Shown: piece after piece, positions 46,945-56,111 of the stretch
Position numbering within the stretch: the stretch's first letter is position 1
Layout of the letters: the number at the start of each line of letters is the position of its first letter
From: JBDSSS01 sp963764195
Lineage (GTDB): Bacteria; Actinomycetota; Actinomycetes; Actinomycetales; Dermatophilaceae
Direction: 5' to 3'
Assembly (NCBI GenBank): GCA_963764195.1
Contig: CAVXRG010000011.1
Span: 1 to 64,000 of the forward strand
DNA: 64,000 nucleotides
Position numbers and translations under genes: made by a program
Notes under the pieces: generated by a model
Told to the model about the DNA's origin: nothing
Database searches by the model: none
The model's input: the letters and a program-made list of their open reading frames with translations, nothing else

Positions 46945-49900
46945 TCAGCGCGACCTCGGGCCCGTGCGGCGGATGGATGTGCGCTCTCGGTAGGCATCCC
47001 AGATCGTCGGGCTCAGCCGCCCCCGGTCGCCGACCGGCAGTCCTGCTGACCGTGCCCATGCCCGCACCTCGGCAGCGCTCGACTCGGGCGCAGCCGCCGG
47101 TGCGGTAGGGGCGGGACGGATGCCACTGGCTGTCCGGACCTCGGACCGTCCCGCGCGGCCGCTTGCCGGCGGGGCATCCGTGGGCTCCTCCCCGACACCG
47201 AGCAGGCCGCGGATGTCCTCCGCCGTCAGCGGCGCGCCCATGAGCCCACCCTCGTCGACGACCTTCGCGAAGAGCTCGCGCTTGCGGTCCTGCAGGTCCA
47301 GCACCTTCTGCTCGATCGTGTCCTCGCTGACGAGGCGGTAGACCATGACGGTCTTGACCTGGCCGATCCGGTGCGCGCGGTCGATGGCCTGCGCTTCGAC
47401 GGCAGGGTTCCACCACGGGTCGAGCACGAACACGTAGTCCGCCTCGGTGAGCGTGAGGCCCGATCCACCGGCCTTCAGGCTGATGACGAAGACCGGCGCA
47501 TCGCCCTCGACGAAGGACGCGATCCGCTGGGGCCGGTCGCGGGTGCGACCGTCGAGGTAGACGTGGTCCAGACCCTCCTCGCGAAGGCGTCTGCGCACGA
47601 TGCCGAGGAAGCCGGTGAACTGGCTGAACACGAGGCACCGGTGCCCCTCCGCCGCCACCTCGACCAGCTGCTCGATCAACGCCTCGACCTTGCTCGACGG
47701 CACGCTGGCCGGGGCGTCCGGCTCGACGAGGTGCACGTCGAGACTGAGCTGGCGCAGCTTCGTCAGCGCACTGAGGATGGCGATGCGGTTGCGGTCGACG
47801 TCACCGAGCAGGCCGAGGATGCGTTGCCGTTCGCGAGCGAGGTGCCGGTCATAGATGCGCCGGTGCCGCGGGTCGAGCTCCACCCGCATCACCTGCTCGA
47901 CCTTGGGCGGCAGGTCAGGGGCCACCGACTCCTTCGTCCGGCGCAGCATGAGCGGCCGGATGCGCCGGCGCAACGTGTCGAGCAGCTCGGGGGACGTGCC
48001 CGACTCGATCGGCCGCCGGTAGAGCGCGGTGAACGCCTGCGGCGAGGGGAAGAGACCCGGGGCCACGATCGACAGCAGTGCCCACAGGTCCATCAAGGAG
48101 TTCTCGAGGGGGGTGCCGGTGATGGCCAGCTTGAAGGGCGCCGGGAGCCGGCGGGCAGCGGCATACGTCCGGGCTTGGTGGTTCTTGACGAACTGTGCCT
48201 CGTCGAGCACGAGCCCACCCCACGGACACGCGCGGAAGGCCACATCGTCGATGCGGAAGATGGCATACGACGTGACGACGACGTGCGCCCCTTCGATCGC
48301 CTCCGCGAGCCGCGTGCCCCTTCGTCGTTGCGTCTCGGTCAGGGTGGTGACCACCAGCTCCGGCGTGAACCGTGCGGCCTCGCGCAACCAGACGGAGACG
48401 ACGCTCGTCGGTGCCACGACGAGCAGCGGCGCCTCGGGCGTCAGGGTGCCCGCCGACCGGGCCCGTTCGGCCATGGCCAGGGCCTGCAGCGTCTTGCCCA
48501 ACCCCATGTCGTCGGCGAGGATGCCGCCGAGCTGGTGGTCCCAGAGCAGCGACAGCCACTGGAAGCCCGCGAGCTGGTATGGACGCAGGTCGGCCGCGAG
48601 CCCCGCCGGGGGATCGGGTCGGGGAACTTCCCCGAGACCGAGCAGGGGCTGGACCGACCGCGACCACTGCTCTCCCTGGTGCGCGACGACGCCGAGCTCG
48701 ACGAGCTCGGCCCACAGGCCAGCCTGGAACCGGTTGATCCGCAGCCCGTCCGTCGGCCGGTCCTGCAACGTCCGAGCCTCGTCGACGATCCGGCGCAGCG
48801 TGTGCAACGTCGGGACGTCCAGCGAGAACCACGTGCCATCGTCGAGGATGAGGTGCGTCTCGTCCGCGGCGAGCGCCTGGAGCAGACGAGCCAGCGGGAC
48901 CGGCCTGCCGTCGACGCTGACGTCGATGCCCAGGTCGAACCAGTCGAGCTGCGGCCCGTCGCCGTGGCCATCGGCGTGGTCGTCCACCCGGCCGGTGCCG
49001 GTCGGGTCGCCGTCCGTGACCAGGTCTGCCGGGTCACCAGGGTCACCCGGGTCAAACGCCGACACGGCGACCACCGGTGTCGCGGTGCTCTCGACGTAGG
49101 TGAGGAGTTCACCGACGACGGTCACCTCGACGTCGTCGCGTGCCTCGAGCACGGGCAGGACGTCGCGGACGAAGACGACCGTGTCCATCCCGGCCAGCTC
49201 GGGCTCGAGCACGAGTCCGAGCCGGCCCAGCCCCGGCTTCGGGACGCGCAGACCGGCGACAGCGTCCAGGTCGTCGAGTGCGACGATGCCCGCGAGCAGC
49301 GCCTCCTCGGCGTCCCGGTCACGTGGCACGGGGTCCGCGGGGTCGCCGGTCGCGGAGCGGCGCGCCAGCAGCGGCACGTCGACGGCGCCGTCTCCCACGC
49401 CGTAGCGGAAGGACCAGCGCAGCCCGAGGCGGTGGTCCCCGCGAGCGACCACGCGCAGCGCCAGCGTGGGTGGCCGCACCTCGGGCAGCTCCACGCTGTC
49501 GTCCCGGGACCCGACGCTCGCCAGCCGCCTCAGCGTCGGGACGTAGAAGGTGAGGAACCGGTCGACGTCCGGGGCCGGCACGGTGATCTCGCCGTGCCGT
49601 CGGACAAGGTCGGCCAGCGCCGGCTCGAGGGGGCTCTCGAAGCGGGCGAGGGTGAGCCCGGCCCCGGTCTGCACGAAGACACCGTGCGGGGGCGACCCGA
49701 TGAACTGGGGCGGCCCGTCGGTGGCGGGCACCGCGACGGCGGCGACGACGAGCAGCTCACCCCCCGGGGCGCGCGACAGGTCGAGGGCCGCACTCACCGG
49801 CTCTGTCGCCACGTGCACCGGCAGGTGTCCACGCTGACCCGCGACGATGGACACCCCGGCCGCCAGGGCGTCGTCGAGGAGCCGCCAGAGCGCGGGTCCG

Positions 49901-50655
49901 AGCCCGCCTGCGTCCAGGGTCTGGCCGGAGTAGGACGAGTAGTAGGAGGTGGAGTGGGCTCGCTCGGCCAGATGGAGGGCCTTGATCGCCGCCCGCTGGG
50001 CCGGGTCGGCCCGACGGGCCCGCGCGCCGTAGTCAAGGTCCTGCCAGCCGATCCCGGTGCGCACCCAGTTGTCGTTCGCTCCCCGCGCGACCGGCCGCAG
50101 CCTGAGGCTCGGCGACGCCACCGGCCCGCCGACGCGTTGGCTGGGGCGACTCACCTCGACCAGCAGGCCCAAGGCGTCGGCCGGGTTTGCCGTGTGGGCC
50201 CCCGTGGTCGGCGCCCGAAGGATGGGGTCGAGCAGCGCCTGCCACGCCGCTCCGGGCCCGGCGGCCCCCGCTGCCCGTGCTGTCTGCCGTGTCGCGGGCG
50301 TTGCCTCGGTCAGTGCCAGGACCGTGGCCACCACGTGCTTGCAGTCGCCGCCCATGGGGCACGTGCAGCTGCTCGACCACTCGAGCGCGCCCGGCTCGAG
50401 CGCGGCCAGCGCGTCCGGGGTCTCCTCTTCGGGCCAGTCGAGAGCGATGACCGAGGTGTAGGGCCGGCCTCGGCTCCCTGCCACGGTGGCCGTGACCATC
50501 GTGCCCTGCTCGCCGACGGCATAGCGCAGCACCCGACCCTGCCGGTGGTAGGCCTTCCCCCGGTCGACGGTGGCTCTGCCGAGCTCGAGGCGGAGGCGGT
50601 CGACGTCGAGGAGCCGGACCCACGCAGGCGGAGTCGGATGTGTTGCCGCCGTCAT
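46945..50655 (-). CDS. SWIM zinc-finger SNF2-family helicase with Lsr2-like C-terminal tail
   Basis: A 1236-residue Swi2/Snf2 ATPase. Near the N-terminus is a SWIM zinc finger (CTCPMGGDCKH, residues 97-107). The helicase core holds Walker A LADDMGLGKTLQALAMA, Walker B LVLDEAQFVKN, TGTPLENSLMDLWALLS, then CLVFSQFTGFLGIVRRRL, SLKAGGSGLTLTEADYV and the last motif DRAHRIGQVKTVMVYRLV. The final 40 residues include VRAWARSAGLPVGDRGRLSP plus TIWDAYRER, which matches the DNA-binding domain of the nucleoid protein Lsr2 (RGR contact). The next gene upstream ends with the same tail. SNF2 enzymes translocate on duplex DNA; a role in repair, chromatin remodelling or defence is possible. Confidence 0.9.
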   Translation of the reverse strand: MTAATHPTPPAWVRLLDVDRLRLELGRATVDRGKAYHRQGRVLRYAVGEQGTMVTATVAGSRGRPYTSVIALDWPEEETPDALAALEPGALEWSSSCTCPMGGDCKHVVATVLALTEATPATRQTARAAGAAGPGAAWQALLDPILRAPTTGAHTANPADALGLLVEVSRPSQRVGGPVASPSLRLRPVARGANDNWVRTGIGWQDLDYGARARRADPAQRAAIKALHLAERAHSTSYYSSYSGQTLDAGGLGPALWRLLDDALAAGVSIVAGQRGHLPVHVATEPVSAALDLSRAPGGELLVVAAVAVPATDGPPQFIGSPPHGVFVQTGAGLTLARFESPLEPALADLVRRHGEITVPAPDVDRFLTFYVPTLRRLASVGSRDDSVELPEVRPPTLALRVVARGDHRLGLRWSFRYGVGDGAVDVPLLARRSATGDPADPVPRDRDAEEALLAGIVALDDLDAVAGLRVPKPGLGRLGLVLEPELAGMDTVVFVRDVLPVLEARDDVEVTVVGELLTYVESTATPVVAVSAFDPGDPGDPADLVTDGDPTGTGRVDDHADGHGDGPQLDWFDLGIDVSVDGRPVPLARLLQALAADETHLILDDGTWFSLDVPTLHTLRRIVDEARTLQDRPTDGLRINRFQAGLWAELVELGVVAHQGEQWSRSVQPLLGLGEVPRPDPPAGLAADLRPYQLAGFQWLSLLWDHQLGGILADDMGLGKTLQALAMAERARSAGTLTPEAPLLVVAPTSVVSVWLREAARFTPELVVTTLTETQRRRGTRLAEAIEGAHVVVTSYAIFRIDDVAFRACPWGGLVLDEAQFVKNHQARTYAAARRLPAPFKLAITGTPLENSLMDLWALLSIVAPGLFPSPQAFTALYRRPIESGTSPELLDTLRRRIRPLMLRRTKESVAPDLPPKVEQVMRVELDPRHRRIYDRHLARERQRILGLLGDVDRNRIAILSALTKLRQLSLDVHLVEPDAPASVPSSKVEALIEQLVEVAAEGHRCLVFSQFTGFLGIVRRRLREEGLDHVYLDGRTRDRPQRIASFVEGDAPVFVISLKAGGSGLTLTEADYVFVLDPWWNPAVEAQAIDRAHRIGQVKTVMVYRLVSEDTIEQKVLDLQDRKRELFAKVVDEGGLMGAPLTAEDIRGLLGVGEEPTDAPPASGRAGRSEVRTASGIRPAPTAPAAAPESSAAEVRAWARSAGLPVGDRGRLSPTIWDAYRERTSIRRTGPRSR

Positions 50656-50713
50656 CGCGGGCCAGCGTCATCGGTCCCGTGTCCCATCGGCGCGAGCCTA
50701 CGACACGGGATCG

Positions 50714-51733
50714 TCAGTCGACCCCGTCACTCCCGTGACTGCTCTCGAAGGCTGACCAGATCTCGGGCTTGAGTCGACCGCGATCGCTCACCGTCAACCC
50801 CTCGGCGAGTGCCCATGCGCGCACGGTGGCCGTGCTCGGCGGTGCGGGCGGCACCGGGCCGGCGGCAGCAAACGTGGCGATCCGTGCGTCCGCGTCGTCG
50901 TGGGTGCCGACCTCGTGCAGCGCCGCGGCGAGGAACCGGTAGGTCCACTCCTGCGCCAGGGCCCGGGTCTCGGCGAAGACGATCGGCACGCTGGGATAGC
51001 GGGCCTGACACTCCGCGATGGCGTCGGCGACGACCGCCGGACGCACGTGGGTCAGGCCGAAGACGCGCGAGTAGCGCTCCTCCACGACGACGGCAGCCCG
51101 GGGGAGCGCGCTGAGCTCGCTCAACGCATACCGCAGCTTGCCGTTGAGCAGGGACGAGGCGAGGTCCTCGAGGCTCTTGCGCTCGACGGCGGCCACGACC
51201 GAGTCGCCCACCCGGACGGCGTAGTCGCCCGCATCGAGCCGCTGCTTCTGCGTCGTCACCTGCTGGTGGGTGAACCGCCACGCATAGCGCTCATGGGTGT
51301 CGACGAGGACCTCGAGGGGACCGTCCGGCGTGTCCTCCCCGGTCACGCCTGCGGCGCGGGCCGTGGGGATCCGCACCGACGGACGGGCCTGCTTCGCGGT
51401 GCGGGCGCTCTGCCAGAAGATCGCCTCCCGTCCCTTGACATGGGTGAGCACGAACTGCGACCGGCTCTCCTGCGTGCGGTCGAGCACGAGCTCGATCGCC
51501 GCCCCGCGCCGCGTGCAGACGCGCGTGGCCACCCGCTCGACCACGTCGGCCTCCTCCGGCCAGCCCTCCGCCCGGTGGCAGTAGACCTTGCTCGTCCGCG
51601 GCCAGGTGTCCTTGCTCTTGAGCACGATGCCGTCGTGCCCCAGCGGGATCCGCACGAGGTAGGGCAGGGTGCTCTCCGGGTCGGGGTTCTTGGCGATGAG
51701 GAAGTCGTCCGGCACGGGGCCATGCTGGCGCAT
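50714..51733 (-). CDS. ERCC4/XPF-type nuclease with Lsr2-like C-terminal tail
   Basis: A 339-residue protein. The middle (about 165-290) is an ERCC4 nuclease: VLVDTHERYAWRF (metal-binding Asp and Glu), LDAGDYAV, then the ERKxxxD-type motif as VAAVERKSLEDLASSLLNGK, and VVVEERYSRVFGL. The last 35 residues (VRAWALAEGLTVSDRGRLKP, EIWSAFES) match the Lsr2 DNA-binding domain with the RGR contact. It probably cuts branched DNA and is held on AT-rich or nucleoid DNA by the tail. Start chosen at the ATG at 51733; a GTG at 51715 is an alternative. It lies 58 bp upstream of the SNF2 gene in the same direction and shares its tail, so the two probably work together. Confidence 0.85.
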   Translation of the reverse strand: MRQHGPVPDDFLIAKNPDPESTLPYLVRIPLGHDGIVLKSKDTWPRTSKVYCHRAEGWPEEADVVERVATRVCTRRGAAIELVLDRTQESRSQFVLTHVKGREAIFWQSARTAKQARPSVRIPTARAAGVTGEDTPDGPLEVLVDTHERYAWRFTHQQVTTQKQRLDAGDYAVRVGDSVVAAVERKSLEDLASSLLNGKLRYALSELSALPRAAVVVEERYSRVFGLTHVRPAVVADAIAECQARYPSVPIVFAETRALAQEWTYRFLAAALHEVGTHDDADARIATFAAAGPVPPAPPSTATVRAWALAEGLTVSDRGRLKPEIWSAFESSHGSDGVD

Positions 51734-51953
51734 GGACCCCGCCCGTGTCTCGGCACCCGGGCGCGGGGCTCCGCCCACAAAATCCGGGTGGGGACGATGT
51801 GAGTCGTGCCACGAACTGCCGCAATCCTCATCGTCCTTCGTCGCACGGCCGTAGGCTTGAAGCACCGGGGTAGTCCATGAAGCGGACTAAGCCGTCCGCG
51901 TCGCCTCGGCGCAGGACAACACGGCTCACCGAGCCGAGACAGGTCGCTGGAGC

Positions 51954-53561
51954 ATGTCCTATGCCAGCATCCCACCCCCCGGACCCCGCACCCCGGATCC
52001 GCACCCGGCCCGACGTCACCTCGCCGCCCTCATCGTCGGGTGTCTGCTCATCCTGCCCGGCCTCGGCCTGCTCCTCGCCGGAGCGGGTCTCGCAGCCTCC
52101 TACGCCGTCGGCCGGGACGACGCAGGCTACGTGTCGCTCACCCTCCCGGCGCTCGCGAGCGACAGCCCGGCCATCACCGCCGGCGACGTCATCGTCCAGA
52201 CTGGCTCCGAGGTGCCCTCCTGGGCGCTCAGCCGCCTCGACCTCGACCTGCGGCTCAGCGCCCGGTCGCTCACCTCCGGCGTGCCCGTCTTCATCGGCAT
52301 CGCCCCGGTCAGCGACGTCAACGCCTACCTGTCCGGCGTTGCCCACGACAAGATCGTCGGCATCAACGGCATCAACGGCTTCCGCAACAGCGCGACGGCC
52401 ACCGCTGTCCTGGAGTCAGTTCCGGGCTCGGCCACCGTGACCGCGCCCACCTCGCAGACCTTCTGGACCACCTCGGCCACCGGCGCCGGCCAGCAGCAGC
52501 TGACCTGGCGGATGACCGAGGGCCGGTGGGCCGCCGTCATCATGAACGCCGACGGGAGCAGCGGCGTCGCCGTCTCCTCCACCGTCGGGATGCGCGGAGG
52601 GTTCATCATGCCCCTCGCCGCCGCGCTCTTGCTCGTGGGTCTCGTCCTGACCGGGGTCGCCATCGCCCTCATCATCAGGGGTTCGAGTGTCACCGGGTCG
52701 AGCGGTAGCAACCGCCCGACCCCGGCGGGCACCCCGCCGCCGGTTCCCGCGGGCACGTCCCCGCAGCAGCAGCCCGTCTGGTCGGGTCACCCCCGGGCCA
52801 TCAGTCCCGTCTCGCTCGATGCTCGCCTCGACCAGCCGCTCTCGCGGTGGCTCTGGCTCGTCAAGTGGTTCCTCGCGATCCCGCACGTCTTCGTCCTCGG
52901 GCTGTTGTGGATCGCGTTCTCCGTGGTCAGCATCGTCGCGTTCTTCGCGATCCTCTTCACCGGCCGCTACCCACGCGGGCTGTTCGACCTCAACCTCGGC
53001 GTGCTCCGTTGGTCGTGGCGCGTGTCCTACTACTGCAGCAACGGTGGCCTCGGCACCGACCGCTACCCGCCGTTCAGCCTCGGCCCGGAGCCGGACTACC
53101 CGGCGCGGCTCGACATCGCCTACCCCGAGCACCTCTCCCGCGGCCTCGTGCTCGTCAAGTGGTGGCTGCTCGCCATCCCGCACTACCTCATCGTCGGCCT
53201 GCTCGTCGGTGGCGGCACGTGGGCATGGAACCGTAGCGGCGGCAACGGCAGCGACATCCGTTTCGACGTGCTCGGCGGAGGGATCCTCGGGCTGCTGACG
53301 CTCGTCGCCGGCCTCTCGCTCCTGCTCGCCGACCGCTACCCGCGAGGTCTGTTCGACCTCGTCATCGGGCTCAACCGCTGGGTCTACCGCGTCATCGCGT
53401 ATGCCGCGCTGATGACGGACACCTACCCGCCGTTCCAGCTCGACGAGGGTGGCGCGGAGGTCCCGCAAGGCCCGCCCGGACCGCAGGGTCCGCCGCAGAC
53501 ACCGCCGAGCCCCGACGCGCGCCTCGAGCAACCGGCCCGCCCGGCACAGCACGTCGGCTGA
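51954..53561 (+). CDS. DUF4389-domain multi-spanning membrane protein
   Basis: A 535-residue membrane protein. An N-terminal membrane segment (LAALIVGCLLILPGLGLLLA) is followed by an exported domain (about 60-200), a second segment, a Pro-rich linker, and two DUF4389 repeats: SRWLWLVKWFLAIPHVFVLG / TGRYPRGLFDLNLGVLRW, and LSRGLVLVKWWLLAIPHYLI / ADRYPRGLFDLVIGLNRW. Each repeat has two hydrophobic segments and the YPPFxL motif. The C-terminus is Pro/Gln-rich and cytoplasmic or external. The function of DUF4389 is unknown. It is divergent from the nuclease gene with a 220-bp gap that contains no recognised feature. Confidence 0.85.
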   Translation: MSYASIPPPGPRTPDPHPARRHLAALIVGCLLILPGLGLLLAGAGLAASYAVGRDDAGYVSLTLPALASDSPAITAGDVIVQTGSEVPSWALSRLDLDLRLSARSLTSGVPVFIGIAPVSDVNAYLSGVAHDKIVGINGINGFRNSATATAVLESVPGSATVTAPTSQTFWTTSATGAGQQQLTWRMTEGRWAAVIMNADGSSGVAVSSTVGMRGGFIMPLAAALLLVGLVLTGVAIALIIRGSSVTGSSGSNRPTPAGTPPPVPAGTSPQQQPVWSGHPRAISPVSLDARLDQPLSRWLWLVKWFLAIPHVFVLGLLWIAFSVVSIVAFFAILFTGRYPRGLFDLNLGVLRWSWRVSYYCSNGGLGTDRYPPFSLGPEPDYPARLDIAYPEHLSRGLVLVKWWLLAIPHYLIVGLLVGGGTWAWNRSGGNGSDIRFDVLGGGILGLLTLVAGLSLLLADRYPRGLFDLVIGLNRWVYRVIAYAALMTDTYPPFQLDEGGAEVPQGPPGPQGPPQTPPSPDARLEQPARPAQHVG

Positions 53562-53617
53562 CCCTCACGGGTCCAGCCACGAGCCGGCCCAGCAGGCCAA
53601 CCAGGAGTCCCTCGCCG

Positions 53618-54553
53618 TCAGGCGGGGGACTTCGCCGTCGCGAGGTGCTCGTCGAGCCACCCGAGGATCTCGACCTCGACCTCGTCGCGGTTCGTCTCGT
53701 TGAGGATCTCGTGGCGCGCCTCCGGCCACAGCTTCACCGTCACGTCCTTGACCCCGAGCCGGCGGAACTGGTCGGCGACCTGCTTGACGCCCTTGCCGTT
53801 CCCGCCGACCGGGTCCTTGTCGCCGGACGCGAGGTGGATCGGCAGATCCTTCGGCACCTGCGACACCACGCCGTCCTCGTTGACGTGCGACAGACCCCGC
53901 AGCAGGTCGGCGAAACCGCCTGCGCTGAAGACGAACCCGCAGTCCGGGTCGTTGATGTACTTGTCGACTTCCTCGGGATCCCTTGAGAGCCAGTCGAAGT
54001 CGGTGCGGGTCGGTTTGAAGGCGGAGTTGTACTGCCCAAAGCTGAGGGTGTTCATCAGGCCGCTCGTGTGTGCGTGTCCGCGCAGGCGCGCCTGCGTCGC
54101 GGCGAGAAAGACGCCGACCCGACCGATCGCCCCCGCGCCGCCAGCGGTCCCCGACAGCACGAGTCCGGCGAGCTCGGAGCCGTAGCGAGTGGCATACCCG
54201 CGGGAGATGAACGAGCCCATGCTGTGCCCGAGGAGGAAGACCGGCAGACCCGGCTGCTCCTCGCGCGCCTTGACCGTCACCGCGTGGAGGTCGTCGATGA
54301 CCGTGCGCCAGCCGTCGTGCTCGCCGAAGACCCCGCGCGGGCTCGACGTCTTGCCGTGCCCCCGGTGGTCGGAGGCGTAGACGGCATACCCGTGGTCGGT
54401 CAGCCGACGCGCGAACCGCTCGTAGCGTGAGGAGTGCTCGGCCAGGCCGTGCGCGACCTGCACGATGGCGCGGGGCTCATCGTCGGGCAGCCAACGGTTG
54501 ACGAAGACCTCGGTGCCGTCGGTGGTGGTCAGCGTGAAGGTGCTGCTCTGCAT
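53618..54553 (-). CDS. Alpha/beta hydrolase, monoacylglycerol-lipase-like
   Basis: A 311-residue serine hydrolase of the Hydrolase_4 family. The oxyanion region is VQVAHGLAEHSSRYERFARR, the conserved SDHRGHGKTSSPRGVFGEHD follows, the nucleophile is in LLGHSMGSFISRGYA, the acid is in HLASGDKDPVGGNGKG and the His is in LWPEARHEILNETNRDEV. It probably hydrolyses monoacylglycerols or similar lipid esters. No signal peptide. The ATG at 54553 is chosen over a longer upstream frame because homologues begin at this point. It lies downstream of the desaturase gene in the same direction. Confidence 0.9.
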   Translation of the reverse strand: MQSSTFTLTTTDGTEVFVNRWLPDDEPRAIVQVAHGLAEHSSRYERFARRLTDHGYAVYASDHRGHGKTSSPRGVFGEHDGWRTVIDDLHAVTVKAREEQPGLPVFLLGHSMGSFISRGYATRYGSELAGLVLSGTAGGAGAIGRVGVFLAATQARLRGHAHTSGLMNTLSFGQYNSAFKPTRTDFDWLSRDPEEVDKYINDPDCGFVFSAGGFADLLRGLSHVNEDGVVSQVPKDLPIHLASGDKDPVGGNGKGVKQVADQFRRLGVKDVTVKLWPEARHEILNETNRDEVEVEILGWLDEHLATAKSPA

Positions 54554-54635
54554 GATCGTCCTTGATCTCGGAGGGCCGTTCCCCGGACAGTATGCCGCCG
54601 GGCCGGCCCGCCCAGCCAACCCCGCGTCCGAGCAG

Positions 54636-55571
54636 TCAGCTGCTCTGGCGGGCGGCCTTCTTCGCCGCCATCTCCTCACGGCGCGCGACGAACCGCGACG
54701 CCTCGGTGTCGAGCGCGGTCACCGCGGCGACCAGCTCCTCACGTGCCTTCTCGCCGTCCTCGTCGAGACCCTCGAGCTCGTAGACCCCCCACTGGCGCAG
54801 CAGTGGAGCGACGATGTCGTCGTGGTGGATCCGCAGGTCGTAGATCCCGGCCATCGCCATCTGCACCGCCTTGCGCCCGAAGCCGGGGATGATCGCGCCC
54901 GGCATCTGGAAGCTGACGACCTCGTCGGTGATCGCCCGCATCGTCTGGCTCGGGGTGATCTCGAGCGCCGCCTGGACGATGTTGCGGTAGAAGATCATGT
55001 GCAGGTTCTCGTCCTTGGCGACCCGCGTCAGCAGCTTCTCCGCGATCGGCTCCTCGGTGTAGCGGCCGGTGTTGCGGTGCGACACCCGCGTCGCGAGCTC
55101 CTGGAAGGAGACGTAGGCGCAGACGTTGAGCAGCGGCTTGTCGCCGGAGTCGTAGCCGGTCTCCATCGTCGACATCCGCGCCCGCTCGAGCTCGTCGGGG
55201 TCGACGCCGCGGGTGACGAGCAGGTAGTCGCGGATGCAGAACGCGTGCCGCCCCTCCTCGGCCGTCCACCGGTTGACCCACGTGCCCCACGCACTGTCGC
55301 GGCCGAACGCGCGCTCGACCTCGCGGTGGTAGCTCGGCAGGTTGTCCTCGGTGAGGAGGTTGACCTCGAGCGCGGTGCGGGCGATCGGGGACAGCTGCGA
55401 CTGCTCGACCGTCCACGGCTCACCGCCGAGCTCGAAGAAGTCGCGGCCCTGGCTCCACGGTACGTACTCGTGCGGCATCCACTCCTGCGCGACCTCGAGG
55501 TGCCGGTTGAGGTTCGCCTCCACCGTCGGTTCGAGCTCGGCGAGCAGCTGGGCGGCATCGAGTGTGGCCAT
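54636..55571 (-). CDS. Acyl-ACP desaturase (ferritin-like diiron enzyme)
   Basis: A 311-residue soluble desaturase of the plant stearoyl-ACP / mycobacterial DesA type. The diiron ligands are visible in NRWTAEEGRHAFCIRDYL (EExxH) and VAKDENLHMIFYRN (ExxH), with a first Glu in LLTEDNLPSYHREVE. It introduces a double bond into acyl-ACP with O2 and reductant. MATLDAAQLLAELEPTVEAN is a normal start. The C-terminal tail is Lys/Ala-rich. In this position it supports membrane-lipid synthesis. Confidence 0.93.
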   Translation of the reverse strand: MATLDAAQLLAELEPTVEANLNRHLEVAQEWMPHEYVPWSQGRDFFELGGEPWTVEQSQLSPIARTALEVNLLTEDNLPSYHREVERAFGRDSAWGTWVNRWTAEEGRHAFCIRDYLLVTRGVDPDELERARMSTMETGYDSGDKPLLNVCAYVSFQELATRVSHRNTGRYTEEPIAEKLLTRVAKDENLHMIFYRNIVQAALEITPSQTMRAITDEVVSFQMPGAIIPGFGRKAVQMAMAGIYDLRIHHDDIVAPLLRQWGVYELEGLDEDGEKAREELVAAVTALDTEASRFVARREEMAAKKAARQSS

Positions 55572-55705
55572 GGGTCCTCCTGGGTGGGGTCGCGAGCATC
55601 CGCGGTGGGTCTGAGCCCACCTCCCCTGCCTACACCCTTACCGACGGGGAGGCCAGAGGCGCGCGGGCACAGCGGGACGGTCCGTATGCCGGTCGGCCGG
55701 CCTCG

Positions 55706-56104
55706 TCACGCCGGCGCGCTCGCGGGGCCCTCCACGTTGACCGTCGGCGTGCCTGACCCGCACCGCACGATGACGGCGCGGGAGGGGTCGTCGCCGGGGT
55801 TCGACTCACGGTGCACCGCACCGGCCGGCACGCGCAGGAAGTCGCCCGGTCCGGCGTCGACGACGTCCCTGCCGTCCGGACCGGACTCGAGCCGCATCCG
55901 CCCCGAGACGATGTAGAGCGTCGTGTCGTGGTCGCCGTGGTGGTGCCAGCCCGAGACGGCTCCGCCCTCGGTGTCGACGGCCCCCGACCACATCGTCTCG
56001 GTCTGGAGCGCCACCTGCCGGGTCATCCCCGGCGTCGGGTCGGCGGGGGAGAGCTCGCCCGCGGCGACGCGGGTGCAGGACTGGGCGGGGTCGTGGTCGG
56101 TCAT
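55706..56104 (-). CDS. Small cupin-domain protein
   Basis: A 132-residue single-domain cupin. The first cupin motif is SGWHHHGDHDTTLYIVSGRM (metal-binding His residues) and the second is GPGDFLRVPAGAVHRESNP. Cupins of this size are metal-binding proteins with varied roles. The ATG at 56104 follows closely on the next gene's end (7 bp), suggesting co-transcription with the GGCT-like gene upstream. Substrate unknown. Confidence 0.88.
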   Translation of the reverse strand: MTDHDPAQSCTRVAAGELSPADPTPGMTRQVALQTETMWSGAVDTEGGAVSGWHHHGDHDTTLYIVSGRMRLESGPDGRDVVDAGPGDFLRVPAGAVHRESNPGDDPSRAVIVRCGSGTPTVNVEGPASAPA

Positions 56105-56111
56105 GTCCCCA

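Noticed and set aside
47371..50772. A 1133-codon open frame on the + strand, antisense to the SNF2 helicase
   Set aside because: It mirrors the helicase gene, whose motifs are complete. The + strand translation is low-complexity Arg/Gly/Asp-rich sequence, typical of antisense frames in GC-rich DNA.
54465..55916. A 483-codon open frame on the + strand
   Set aside because: It lies antisense to the acyl-ACP desaturase, whose diiron motifs are clear.
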